Positions 11,874 through 22,386 of a stretch of DNA of 64,000 nt are shown piece after piece; the first letter of the stretch is position 1; every line of letters starts with the position of its first letter. The notes beneath the pieces were generated by a model. It had not been told where the DNA came from and did not search any database. It worked only from the letters and a program-made list of their open reading frames with translations. Made by a program: the position numbers and the translations under genes. The DNA lies in NCBI GenBank assembly GCA_009192285.1, contig WBVU01000008.1, positions 1,188,370-1,252,369 on the forward strand, written 5' to 3'. This DNA is from Morchella semilibera (Eukaryota > Ascomycota > Pezizomycetes > Pezizales > Morchellaceae).

Positions 11874-13100
11874 CCCCCGGATCCGGGGTTGCGGCATGGA
11901 TGGTTGCGTTTGGAGCAGCCAAGGTGATACGAGACATGGAGTATATACGAGATGTTCGGTCAAGCTAGTGGGGGAGGTGATACAGGTCAAATTGTGCATA
12001 GACCATACAAGGAAGAATTTGATCGGTGGAAAGAAACGTCGTTTAACTCTCCGCAAAAACACCAACATCACCATCAAATGCCCCAGTACAGCATAAAACA
12101 CCCTATTCCCACTCTTTTGATAAATAGGACTCTGTCCTCTACGGATATGCATCTGATTCTCAATCACCGAAAAAGATTTTTTACGGTCACTAGAATCCGG
12201 ATTGGTAAAGGGACAAATATATGAATCATGGACACTTGCTTATGACCGATCACCATTTATACGGGCAGCGAAATGGCATGAGTGGTGCATTCAATATTTG
12301 TGTTTCAGCCACGAACAGATACATGAGCTAGCGGCGAGGTTACGTATCCCTAGTTAATACTCGTGTTAAATACACCGAACGAACCTGGGACCCTTTCCCC
12401 AGTTCTATACAGGATGTCTGCCTTAAATCAATAATTCGATATCGTGCACTGGACATAGTCGGTCCTGGTTGTCCGTAGTGTTCAACGATGCTTGTACGCA
12501 CTTGTATACAACATTGAAGGATCTCATGTTTTAAGAAATTAACGCTCGACCGGGGAGGTTCTTACAGATCACTGCGATGTTATACGGGCCAATGGCGGAC
12601 CTAGTGGCGAAATATGGGGGCTTGAGGATGCGGCACAATGAAGGATTTGTCGACCCGGACTAGACGTAGCCGATCAACAATGGGACCACTCAGGATATAT
12701 ATAAGAAAACGCATACCCTACAACCCCAAGAATTGCAACACCTGATGGTTTTTTAAGCAGTACAGTATGATTGGGGGGTTTGAGGGACAGACTCGAGATT
12801 GGCATATGTGGGTCAGGTCAAAAATCCAAGGGGGATTAGTTGGTAACGCATATCTTATAGAAGGGTAGGAGTATATCTCTTTGGAGACGGAGTATATGGA
12901 TTACAGAATCGAAAGGCGTCATCGGACGATAAAGAGCCGCGATCGATTAACTCTACCAGCGCAGAAAATGCATCAATTGATACATTCCCATACTAGAATG
13001 GTGTATAAATGCATCGGTTGATGCATAAACGTGTCGAGGCCTCTGTAATATCGTCTATTAACGACTTTATTGACGCCCCCCCTATTTCCCTATAGTAATC
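11874..13100. other. intergenic, no gene seen
   Basis: AT-balanced sequence with only short overlapping frames and no recognisable domain or long repeat. Confidence 0.4.
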
Positions 13101-14460
13101 ATTTTAAGAAAATCCTCATCATCCTCCTTAAACTTACTGCTTAGCTTAGCGATCAATCTCTTTCTCGAAGAACTGGAACTAGCCTCTCCAATTGAATCTC
13201 ACTACGCTTCATTTCTTTAGAGGAAGGAACGTCACCCAATCCCAAACCATTCTGCTGTAAATGATTGGTATCCTCCTCGCCACTAGAGATTTCCAACCGT
13301 TTCTTAGAAGTATTGCTTCGCGTTACATCAATATTTTTCTTATGGTTTTTAGATACTCTTTATTTCTTTTTTCCTTGAACTGAACCTTTTCCATTATATA
13401 ACCGTCAACGGCAGCTATCCATCCATCCATCACAACTTCCCACTCCCTACAAGCCCTTGCTTCACTGCTAGTTCCTTTTCCAACTCATTCCCCTCTCCCT
13501 TTTTTTCCCTCGCGGACCATATATCCTTTGACATTCATGTCAAACTGCTCTTTAGTAGCTACGCAAAATTTGCACCGTACTAAGGCGTAAAATTTACCTT
13601 TCCCCTTCCGGTAAAATCCAAGATTCTCGCAAGCAAACTTCACCAGGAGAGCCTTTGAACCACTGTCGGATAGTTGGACGCATGTCTTTCCACCATCCGG
13701 GTTGAGAGAGTTCAGATAGGCTAAATAGGCTCGAATCATTGCAGGATTGTTGAAGCCTACAAATGCCAGCTGCAGTTCGAAGAAACTAGATTATGTCCAG
13801 CACTGGTACTAACATTATCGGTTCCTGTATGGATAGGTTGAATGGGGATGTGTGGAGGTTGGGTCAGCATTTCTGGTAATTGTGGAATGTTATTGAACAG
13901 TCCAGGTACGTTTTGTTTGGAAAGAGGTAGGTATTGCAGAACCAACAGGGTAGGTAGGAAAAAGACGGCTCAGTTCTGATTTCAACTTGTACAGGTACTC
14001 CTACTGTCTAACCTTTCAATGAGAAGGCTAGCACCTCTGGAGTCTAGACCCATCCAGGAGCAAGCTAACGTCATGACAGGGCTTATTTAGGAGGGAGGTG
14101 ACGCAACAGAAATCATCCACTGTAGGGCGCGCATCATAGGACTCGACAGAGAGGCCCTCAACCCGAGGGACAGGAGACCCCTGCAAAGACGAAGATACTT
14201 GGGATATTATGGACATCTGAGAAACAGTGGACACCTGAGATCCAATGGACATCTGAGCTCCAGCACACACTTGGAGACAGCGGACATCTACCAGATGGTT
14301 AGCTTCTGTCCTTTATCGGATGGTAGAAATACTAACTGCATCTGCATGCAACATAGCGGGCAGCTCTGCGTGGGGCAAAGTGGATACTTGAGCGGGAGCG
14401 GATACCTAAGAGACAGTGGACATCTCAGGAACAGGAGATATCTCAGAGATAGTTAACACC
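13100..14460 (-). pseudogene. degenerate unidentified gene with Ser/Val-rich repeats
   Basis: Several minus-strand segments look like pieces of one broken gene. At 14460-14030 lies a repetitive Ser/Val/Gln/Met-rich region (units like SQMSI, SQVST), encoded by roughly 21-bp repeats and interrupted by stops. At 13945-13757 there is a proline/glutamine-rich piece. At about 13780-13485 a globular piece reads LAFVGFNNPAMIRAYL, then continues with several Cys and aromatic residues (KFYALVRCKFCV). At 13480-13100 charged segments continue but need at least two frame changes. A GTTAGT..CTGCAG intron could join the second and third pieces. I do not recognise the protein. It could be a decayed cellular gene or transposon cargo. 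Confidence 0.4.
14199..14456. repeat. about 21-bp degenerate tandem repeats
   Basis: GGACATCTGAGA and variants (GGACACCTGAGA, GGATACTTGAGC, GGACATCTCAGG) recur roughly every 21 bp in two blocks (14208-14285 and 14390-14450). On the minus strand they encode the Ser/Val/Met repeats of the broken gene. Confidence 0.6.
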
Positions 14461-14888
14461 TCGGTCCAAATGGAGACGCTTAAGTTATGAAGTACGTACA
14501 TACCAGTTGCATGCAAAACCTTTCCCTACGCCCTATATCTCATCCCATTTTAGCCGCTTCCGTAACCCATGTGTTTAATACGCACTCCGGGTGGCTAAGG
14601 TGATATCGACCTGAAAGCTGACTGCATGTAGTACTCGGAAAGCTTGTCTTTAGTCATTTATCGGTAAAACTCTCTAGGCAATAGGCTAATGTAAGCCCGT
14701 GCAAGGATTCCATAAATACATATATACCTCATTACCAATTAGTGGTAGCATGGATGACCAACTAGATTGGCGGGCCCGTAAAAGACGATCTGGTGAGAAA
14801 GACTACAAAGCTACGTGAGAATATTAATAAAAATACAAAGTGATTATCTAATTTTCGACTAAGGTAAGGTCCGTTACACGAAGCGAGT

Positions 14889-14901
14889 GCCACAGTGCGG
14901 C
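14889..14901. promoter_or_regulatory. conserved inverted-repeat site upstream of the third F-box gene
   Basis: GCCACAGTGCGGC, preceded by CCGTTACACGAAGCGA, is the third copy of the shared upstream site. It lies 100 bp before the ATG at 14989 (85 bp before the alternative ATG at 14974). Confidence 0.55.
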
Positions 14902-14988
14902 GTCAATGCGCACATCATAAACCCCGCAGCTTGAATTAGAATAAAACATAATATTGAGAACCTTCAACAAAACGTGTCTTCTCCAAAG

Positions 14989-15741
14989 ATGGCCCCTGGA
15001 CTAGATAACCAATCTATCAATCCTTGGCAGTCCATACTATCTTCTCTTCCATTCGAAATTTTCCTCATACTCGGTACTCACCTCGACACTCGTAGCCTTT
15101 CCCGTCTATCTCGTACCTGTCGTACGCTTCATATCCTCCTCGCCTTTCAATTAAAGCGCCACCATATCTTTCGCTTAGTTGGCCCCTACTTCCTTCGCGC
15201 CGACCGCTGCCTCGATGTCCCCCGTCCCTATCGCCGTTTGACCCCGCGCTCGGGATCCATCTTCCGTCTCTCCCGCACGTGCCGTACCCTCCAGAATGCC
15301 CTCGCCCCCTTTGCACACGAGCTCCATCTTGGATATGCACCCATGTACATCCACAAATGCACCAACCTCAACGACCACCTGGGGGTCGTGCGCTGTCTCA
15401 CCTCAATTGGCACTCCCTACCCCGATCTCTCCTATTATGCTGAGTTACCGCTAAGATACGCGGTATTGAAGCGGCGTGAGAAGATTGTGGAGGTACTGCT
15501 GGATCATGGGCTTAGTCCCCATGGCCGGAAGTGTGATTTGAGGACGCCCCTAATGGTCGCGATAGAGAATCAGGATGAAGGGATTGTGAAAATGCTGTTA
15601 GAGAAGGGGGCACGAGTCGGTAATGTATGGAGAGTGCAGCATCACCGGTGGGTGGGATATTCGATGAGGCGCCTGTTGGAGGAATATGGTATTGAGATGA
15701 AGTGGGAGGTTCGTCGTGGTACAAAGTCGTTCTGGGTGTAG
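14989..15741 (+). CDS. F-box and ankyrin-repeat protein, duplicated F-box core
   Basis: The protein has 250 residues from the ATG at 14989, chosen because it then starts MAPGLD like the gene at 11103. An ATG 15 bp upstream (14974) is in frame. The F-box begins near residue 20 (LPFEIFLILGTHLDTRSLSR, LSRTCRTLHILLA) and runs into the LKRHHIFRLVGPYFL linker. The second core (IFRLSRTCRTLQNALAPF) follows, then two ankyrin-like repeats (PLRYAVLKRREKIVEVLLDHG and TPLMVAIENQDEGIVKMLLEKGA types). Intact single exon. A 14-G run (15889-15902) lies 150 bp past the stop. Function as an SCF adaptor is inferred from the domains. Confidence 0.85.
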   Translation: MAPGLDNQSINPWQSILSSLPFEIFLILGTHLDTRSLSRLSRTCRTLHILLAFQLKRHHIFRLVGPYFLRADRCLDVPRPYRRLTPRSGSIFRLSRTCRTLQNALAPFAHELHLGYAPMYIHKCTNLNDHLGVVRCLTSIGTPYPDLSYYAELPLRYAVLKRREKIVEVLLDHGLSPHGRKCDLRTPLMVAIENQDEGIVKMLLEKGARVGNVWRVQHHRWVGYSMRRLLEEYGIEMKWEVRRGTKSFWV

Positions 15742-17328
15742 GAACGTTTGTCTTTTGAGTTTTGATCGGTAGCCTAAGAGGCATAGACCAGTACTCCTGT
15801 TGTATATAGACCACCCAGCCGATGGGTAGGGCTTTGTGTAATGTATCGCCATTCCCGGCGCACAGGCCAACAGGTTTAGGGTAGGATCGGGGGGGGGGGG
15901 GGATATTGTGGGAAAACAGTGATTTTTGCGTGCATCCATGACTGGCGTAGGATTTTCCTTCCTCTTTCTTACAATTATTAACACCCTCAGATTTGACAGT
16001 AGTGGATATTTTCAGCTTTACCATCCAAAGCGCCACAATGTGGCTTTGCGCAGGTTGCCCTACACGCAAGCCCTTAGCAGTCAACTAACCAGAGCTTGGG
16101 AGACGACGATCCTTATCATATCCAATTAACACACACTTTCTTTTTCCCACTCGTCACTGGAGTTTAGACGACCTAACTTTTATCGAGCTATTCCTAAATT
16201 GTCAATCGGACATGGAAGCACATTTATTGACTTTTAATTTTGGCAGTTTATATTCCCACGCATTAATTAAGTCCCTAGAATTCTTGGTAGAACAGGCTCA
16301 CAAAACTTCACAGGACATAATTAACGGGTAAGCATTAACCCCGCAATAAGTCTACCACTCCCCTACCAAACCCTCACCTCATTCCCCTCTCCTTCCCGCC
16401 TAGCTCCAATCAGGAATTATCCCTCCCGAAGCCTCTATCCCTGGAATAGCCAACGTCGCAAAGCGCAAACATGTGTTTCCAATCGTCGGTGAAGTAGTAC
16501 CTCAACACTCCCGACAACTACATATATCACTCCAACTACTGAAAGTTCTACAAGAGCGGCGCCCCCTGGCTATGCTAATCTCCCCAGCATAACCCCCTAC
16601 GTACCGTTCAGATAAGGCATACTAGCATGAGGGTTTAACCACTTGATCTGGTTTTTCTTTTGTACTGTATATAGTTCATTGTGAGGTTGATCCAGCCCAT
16701 GTCCTATATACATCGAAAGCTCCTACTACCAATAACTATATGCGGGATCAGCATGTCCTATCATAAGAAGTAAACTCAGTATGTTTTGCTTTTGCGCCCC
16801 AGGTGCGCGCGGAGCGTAGAGCTTATATTTAAACTAAACTCCATAACGAACCGGACACCGTTGAGGAAGTAGAGAGTGTTGCCTTTAAACCCATTTACCC
16901 ACCTTTCGCACGTTCCTATCTTCTATTTTCTTTATCGGCAAGGAAAGTCAAGTCACCACTAGGAGGGGAGAGGTCGACTGTCATAACCTGCGTGCGCGTT
17001 ATATGCATGTAAATTATATATAAATAAACGAAATAACGGGTGCCGGACATCCATCATGCGATATCACTCGATCAATCACTATATCCTCTGTTTATTTATT
17101 TATTTGTTGTACTTCATACATGCATTTATATCTTCTGTTTGATCAGCTGAAAATTCATACACCTATCCCTTCTATTGAACAAACTACAATTCGCGGTTGT
17201 TGACACCTGGGGGGTACCAAAACCCCCAACCCAGGAAACCACAGCTGCTGCAACCCAAAGTAACGCCATCTCACGAGACTCATAACCAAACATCGCCCAT
17301 TACCCCTCAAGGAACTCGAGCATCAAAC
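15742..17328. other. intergenic; orphan copy of the F-box upstream site
   Basis: No gene seen. At 16032-16044 stands GCCACAATGTGGC, a perfect GCCACA/TGTGGC inverted repeat in the same context (ACCATCCAAAGC before, TTTGCGCA after) as the sites upstream of the three F-box genes. Its partner gene is missing. The nearest family member is the relic 1.3 kb downstream. Confidence 0.45.
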
Positions 17329-18030
17329 ATGCCCACCCCCACGTCAAAACTACCACCTAAGCTTTTTCTACTAATCGCGGACCACCTCTCCACCGCCTCC
17401 CCCCTCCCGCTTCTCTCGCACTAGTCATACACTTCAAATCATCCTTATCCACCACTCAAACGGCGCCATGCCTTGGTGCTAGTTGGCCGCTATCTCTATC
17501 TGCACGGCTCTCCCTGCTCTGAGCATATATTTCCAGTCAACTGTCTCGGCCCCTGCCGTCGCTGCGACTTCAGCTTACATTTTCACGTCTCTCCCGTACC
17601 TGTCGCACCGCCTACCACGCCCTTACCACCTCTCCTCAATGACCGTTTTAGGCTCGATGCACGTAGGATCATTATCATTACGTTGATTCATGACCGCCTC
17701 TAAGATGTTAAGCGCTACCCAGCCATTCCCGGCAAAAACACCATAGACGTCCACCACTGTCTCTTCTGCGCGGTCACACTCGGTAGGCCCATGTTTGTCC
17801 GCAGATTCTCGACCACGGCAGCCTAGCATGGAAGAGACAGAGCGGTAACGAGACAGGTCCACTCCGGCATGCCATACGTTACGGGCGGGTGGAGATTACG
17901 GGGATTCTGCATGCTGAGCGGGGGCAAGGGTGGATGTGGGGACTCGTTGTATCTTTAGACCTACGGGTGCGCCGGAGGAGGTTAAGGCACTTGTTTTGAA
18001 GTATGTTGGCTCCGTAGAGACGGATCATAT
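17329..18030 (+). pseudogene. F-box/ankyrin relic of the duplicated-core subfamily
   Basis: From the ATG at 17329 the frame encodes a good F-box N-terminal half (KLPPKLFLLIADHLSTA), then breaks at a TAG near 17422. Later frames keep the subfamily hallmarks: RRHALVLVGRYLYLHG, matching the basic linker of the intact genes, and FSRLSRTCRTAYHALT, matching the second F-box core. The rest is scrambled by stops and frame changes, with a last recognisable ankyrin-like tail near 17970-18015. It is therefore a fourth, dead member of the group at 9641, 11103 and 14989. Confidence 0.75.
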
Positions 18031-19410
18031 TTAATATCTGCCATGCATTAACTAGCTAGCTCACTAGGTAGCGATTCGTGCTCATCGTTCATGTGTACGG
18101 ATACCCCGCCCCTTTCCAAGAGACAAATTTGTTGAACCATAACTATTACAACTCTTTTTACCAGAAACCTATCCCGCTGTTTAAGCTTCGGGATGGCTAG
18201 GGAGTGCTACAAAAACAACACACTAAAGCTTTACCGCCGGATGAAACAAGTCAGGCTCGTTCACTAGAGTCCACGAATCTCAGTTGATTATGGTTAGGTG
18301 CAATATGGTAGACATGAGATCAAGTGTCAAAATGTGGGCCCCAAACGGCAGCGTGATATTTTTACAGGCTAGGTATTTGCGCCTGAACCTTTTGAAGCAG
18401 AACAGATATATAGAGGGGATATACCGACCTGCAACAATTCTCGACAGAAATGAAGATCTCACGCCCTCTCCGCCCATAACTCCGTGGCAACTAACTATAA
18501 TGTCTAGCTCCTATGTAAATGTTTTCCTCGGAGCCCGATCAACGCCCGGAAGAGTGGGGACCATAGTGTATCACTCGGCCTTGGCGCGCACGATTAGCTC
18601 TACCATTATTTATTTATCGTCCATACATGCAACTAGCTCTACCTACGGAAAGAACTTCCCACTAGATTTATGTAGAAACCTATTCCTGTAGATACCATAG
18701 CAGCGTTTTTTAAAAAAAACTAGCTGTCATAAACCAATATTTCCCTTGACAAGGAACCGTTAATGACATCCGACAATGGTTGTCAAGATCTTGCCACAAT
18801 TCTTATGTTCTGCCAGGCTCGCAACCCAGACTCCAGCCCAAAGTCCTTAAGTGAGGTTCCAGGGCGCCCCCGATGATGACGGCCGCGCCCCCCAACCATC
18901 CTGATGCAGTAACGGAAGACACCTATCACCGAGGAGCCGGCCATGCCCACAGGGGAGCGCACGGGGAGGTAGTTGAACTCTAGTTAAGGAGTATGGACTG
19001 CAAGAAAGTTAGAGAAACAAGGGTAAACGCCCCCATCGCGCAACAGATCGATCTACAAAGAATTAAGGTCCGTATATATGCTTCGTGTTTCAATCAGCAT
19101 TCTGAAGTTTAGTGGGATGGCTGGTGTAAAATTTAATTTCTCAGCGATAGTTTAAAAAATAGGGAGGGAAGGTACGAGCGACAGAAGATTTATATGCATT
19201 GGTGAGGATCTCTAGCTTCTCTCAGGCGCATCATCAGTATGTGGCGAACCTATCTTCGCCGGGATTTGCTCTCCTACGACTAGAGGTGGCTGGCCGAATT
19301 ATCCAATTATTATATAGACGATGAGCCATGCGTACCACCGCCCCCGTCGCCGGATAATAAGTATATATTATCGACACCGTACTTCCCGGGTATCCCCTCG
19401 ATCTAACTAA
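18031..19410. other. intergenic, no supported gene
   Basis: An open frame at 18284-18691 (+) has no recognisable domain, and I would not call it. The rest is ordinary AT-rich sequence. Confidence 0.4.
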
Positions 19411-19411
19411 A

Positions 19412-19705
19412 GTCCCTACCCAAAAGTTTTTTTGAAAGGGCCAATTACCACCCAAGCTAGGTGGAACCCGGTTCCGATGTAGAGCCACAACACAACTAAT
19501 TATAATGATGAACAGAGGTAAAGAGTTTTGACCCTTGGGAGAATAAGCCTTTTAATTTGCACATTTTTGAATTTGTAATTTGTAAAAAGGAGTGGTCAAG
19601 GTGTAATAAAATAGTTTAGCGGAGAACCCCGTTGCTAGGGTATAAGATTTGTATTGGATTTCACCACCCAACCGCTTTCGGGCCTTCACGAAAGGTTTTG
19701 GGTAT
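19412..19705. repeat. dispersed repeat, copy 1, with inverted ends
   Basis: This segment and 47856-48060 are diverged copies of one repeat in opposite orientation. Shared blocks include a stretch ATTATAATGATGAACAGAGG, AAAAAGGAGTGGT(C/T)AAGGT, and GTTGCTAGG(G)TAT. The ends here look inverted: CTACCCAAAAGTTT at 19423 against AGGTTTTGGGTATA at 19694. That suggests a small DNA transposon of about 290 bp rather than an LTR. Confidence 0.55.
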
Positions 19706-19972
19706 ATATATATATATATATAGGGGCCCTACATACTCATGAATTTATTATTCTGTTCAGCACCAGCGTTGGGAAACTAGAGGTCGGGGCAGCTCTATTT
19801 GTTTACTTATATTCCATAGAGGGGCAGCTCTTGGACACCAGAGCGTGCCCTCTAAATAGATTATCATGTCTGTTTCTGTAAGCCACGGGTTTAGTTTCCA
19901 TCTCCCTACTCGTTCCTCTTCACCTGTTTGGCGGGGAGGCAGCCATCAACAACGGTGCTCTCGTACCAATGC

Positions 19973-19985
19973 AGGGTTAGGGTTA
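19973..19985. repeat. interstitial telomere-like dimer
   Basis: AGGGTTAGGGTTA, G-rich strand on +, 450 bp upstream of the F-box gene at 20438. It is followed by two copies of CAACCCCACTCGAG (19987 and 20020), a small direct repeat. Confidence 0.8.
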
Positions 19986-20437
19986 CAACCCCACTCGAGA
20001 GCTTGAGTCATCGATACTTCAACCCCACTCGAGCTTGAGCAGGAACGGTTTTTTATTGACACATTCGGTTTCCCTGGTGGCGGATGAGTTCCTGGTGTCA
20101 ATCGAGGCTTGAGATCCTCTACTGCGTAAAAAATGGCCGCCAGTTAAACATGTAGTCATTGAACATCTGTATGTGAACTTTCGCCCAACAGGGTAGGGAA
20201 ACGAGTAGGACGACAAAAGAGAATGGACGGATTAAAGCTTCTACTAGATTATATAGGCAACTAGAGTATTAATTACTTGTACTTAATATACAGACATTGG
20301 AGGGTCACAACTTTATCCCCTCCTGTGTGATTAGTAATACAGTACGTACAGTGTATACGCCATGGCCGACTTGTAGCCTTTCCTAGCCCCCACCCCCAAC
20401 CACTCCTAAATCGCCACCTTCCGCCGCAGTAGTCCTG

Positions 20438-21049
20438 ATGTCGACCTGCACACCACTCTATGATGAGTACCAAAGCACCCCCGACGCCTCCTCCACCCCC
20501 TCCCCCCCGATGGGGTCGCCATTCCCGCTCCTCGACTTCCCCCTCGAGATCCTTCTCATGATCGCCGATTTCCTCCCCACGCGCCCCCTCTCGCTCCTCT
20601 CGCGCACCTGCCGCACCCTGCACGACACGCTCTCCCCTCTCCTCGCGCTCCACTTCGAGTCCCAAGCCGCGGGAATCAGCCACTACGCCGCGCGGCACAA
20701 CAACCCCGCGCTGCTCGCGCGCGCCCTCGCCTTCTACGACCCCATCCGGCCGCTCGGCGGGTTCTTCATGCTTCGCCTCGCGTGCAGGCATGGGTTCGAG
20801 CAGATTGTGCGTCTGCTGCTGCAGCATGGCGCACCCACGCACCGTGCGACGCTGCGGTGCGCGCTCGGGGATGGGAAGTTTGCGATTGCGCGCATTTTGT
20901 TGGAGTATGGCGCGGATTGGGGAAGGTGGGGGATGGTGGATTCGCAGGTGGAGGATGGGGAGTGTACGGTGGTGGAAAGATTGTTGATGGAGTATGGGGC
21001 CCGGAGGGATGGGAGTGGGTATCTTGTTAAGGGTGGTGAGGCCGAGTAG
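20438..21049 (+). CDS. F-box and ankyrin-repeat protein
   Basis: 203 residues; an ATG at 20510 would give 179. The F-box begins about residue 30 (FPLEILLMIADFLPTRPLSL, LSRTCRTLHDTLSPLL). It is followed by a helix typical of this subfamily (HFESQAAGISHYAARHNNP) and about three ankyrin-like repeats (MLRLACRHGFEQIVRLLLQHGA; FAIARILLEYGA; VVERLLMEYGA). Base composition flips inside the gene: line 20581-20640 has 34 C and 10 G, line 20941-21000 has 4 C and 29 G. An 11-G run starts 4 bp after the stop. Intact; SCF adaptor role inferred. Confidence 0.85.
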   Translation: MSTCTPLYDEYQSTPDASSTPSPPMGSPFPLLDFPLEILLMIADFLPTRPLSLLSRTCRTLHDTLSPLLALHFESQAAGISHYAARHNNPALLARALAFYDPIRPLGGFFMLRLACRHGFEQIVRLLLQHGAPTHRATLRCALGDGKFAIARILLEYGADWGRWGMVDSQVEDGECTVVERLLMEYGARRDGSGYLVKGGEAE

Positions 21050-21052
21050 GAT

Positions 21053-21636
21053 GGGGGGGGGGGTAATGTACTAGAGTCTTAAAATTAGGGATATATATGG
21101 GGGATATGACGTCCTTTACCTTATTATTGTATATGGTATGATGTCGACCCCTTCGTAAGAAGGGGCGACTTGGTAGTTGAGAGATTAACTGATTCGAGAG
21201 AAGTTGAACAGGCTAGAGGAATGGAGTTCGGCAATGATGGGAATTATCTCGGGGGAGGGTGGTTTGTAGAGACTTTGATGTGGAAATAGCAGAGTAACAA
21301 CTAATATTTGATGAGTAATCGCGCTCGCAATTAAGAACGCTTAGGCAGAATATTATCAGTTGGAGTACTACGGATACCGATCATTGACATTGTGGCCCTG
21401 GTTACTGATATCCCTGCATGATGAGACCTCCAGCCCGCGTAGAAAAATTACCAATTGGTAAGCTTCCCATCTTATACAAATCCAAAACCTCACCTAGTAT
21501 TGCTACATGCTTATATGAAGAAACTCATCTAAGCTCGATACTTTTGATAACTAGCACCAAATACGACGATTATCATCGGCAAATCTCCTGTCAGACACGT
21601 TTTTTCCGGAAATTAGTTCAAAAGATTACTTAATTA
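21053..21636. other. intergenic; poly-G and a strong hairpin
   Basis: Begins with an 11-G run (21053-21063). At 21143-21169 a strong inverted repeat (GTCGACCCCTTC, loop GTAA, GAAGGGGCGAC) could form a stem downstream of the F-box gene. No gene seen. Confidence 0.4.
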
Positions 21637-21670
21637 TAAGTATTGTCCGGATATAAGTTCATAAGATTAA
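21637..21670 (+). repeat. direct repeat flanking the Harbinger element, left copy
   Basis: TAAGTATTGTCCGGATATAA, then a TTCAT..AAGATTA block, sits immediately left of the transposon. A close copy begins immediately right of it at 27074. Removing the transposon leaves two tandem copies of a unit of about 31 bp, so the element landed at the TAA between (or in) a pre-existing tandem duplication. Confidence 0.75.
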
Positions 21671-21800
21671 GGGCCTGTTCGGGCTGGTTTGGATTATTTG
21701 GTGGATTATTCTAAAGTGTAGATTATTAATAAGTGGTTGAGATAATTCAAATCAGCAGAAGTTGGGAAAAATCTTATGTGTTTGGGGTGGGCGTTGCCAT

Positions 21801-22041
21801 GGACTATCAATAGGGTACAGGACTATCAATAGGGTACAGGACTATCAATAGGGTACATCGGGTATATGAGGTGTGGTTTTGAGGTGTGGTGTTAGGTGTG
21901 GTGAGCGGTTGCTATGGACTACCGGTAGGGTACAGGACTATAGGTAGGGTACATCGGGTATGTGGGGTATGGTGTTAGGTGTGGTGAGCGGTTGCTATGG
22001 ACTACCGGTAGGGTACAGGACTATAGGTAGGGTACATCGGG
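21801..22041 (+). repeat. GGACTATC-n-TAGGGTACA repeat array, left block
   Basis: Three perfect 19-bp copies of GGACTATCAATAGGGTACA run head to tail. Two longer units follow (TTGCTATGGACTACCGGTAG, then GGTACAGGACTATAGGTAGG). Related units resume at 23236 in the same orientation, on the other side of the zinc-finger-like gene. The motif also forms the ends of a 98-bp inverted-repeat element at 28945. They may be subterminal transposase-binding sites or remains of a nested element. Confidence 0.8.
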
Positions 22042-22386
22042 TTGAGGTATGTTGAGAATGCTACTTGCACTGCGCAACACAATCATATTTGAGTGAATTA
22101 CAATATATGTATCATTTTGACCAGAAAAAATTGTAGAATCTGGTAGTAATATATTTAATATAGCAGGAGTGGAGTATAGGGTTTAAATAATAAAAAATCC
22201 CGAAATTATATATAGACTTTTAACTATATAAAATTTCAGAGTCTTACAGTAACATATATTTGACTAAGTCAATTCCCCCTCCTGACAACCTTTCCTTTGC
22301 CTTTACCTTTCTTAGAGCTACCCTTAGAGATTTCAGGTTTTTCCACATCAGCAAGACCTCATTTGTCTCCTGATGTCTCCTGATCC

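Noticed and set aside
18284-18691. 135-residue + strand open frame
   Set aside because: Plausible length but no recognisable domain, no relatives in the window and no promoter or splice support.
19973-19985. A true internal telomere or chromosome end
   Set aside because: Only two repeat units with ordinary sequence on both sides; the same holds for all other copies.
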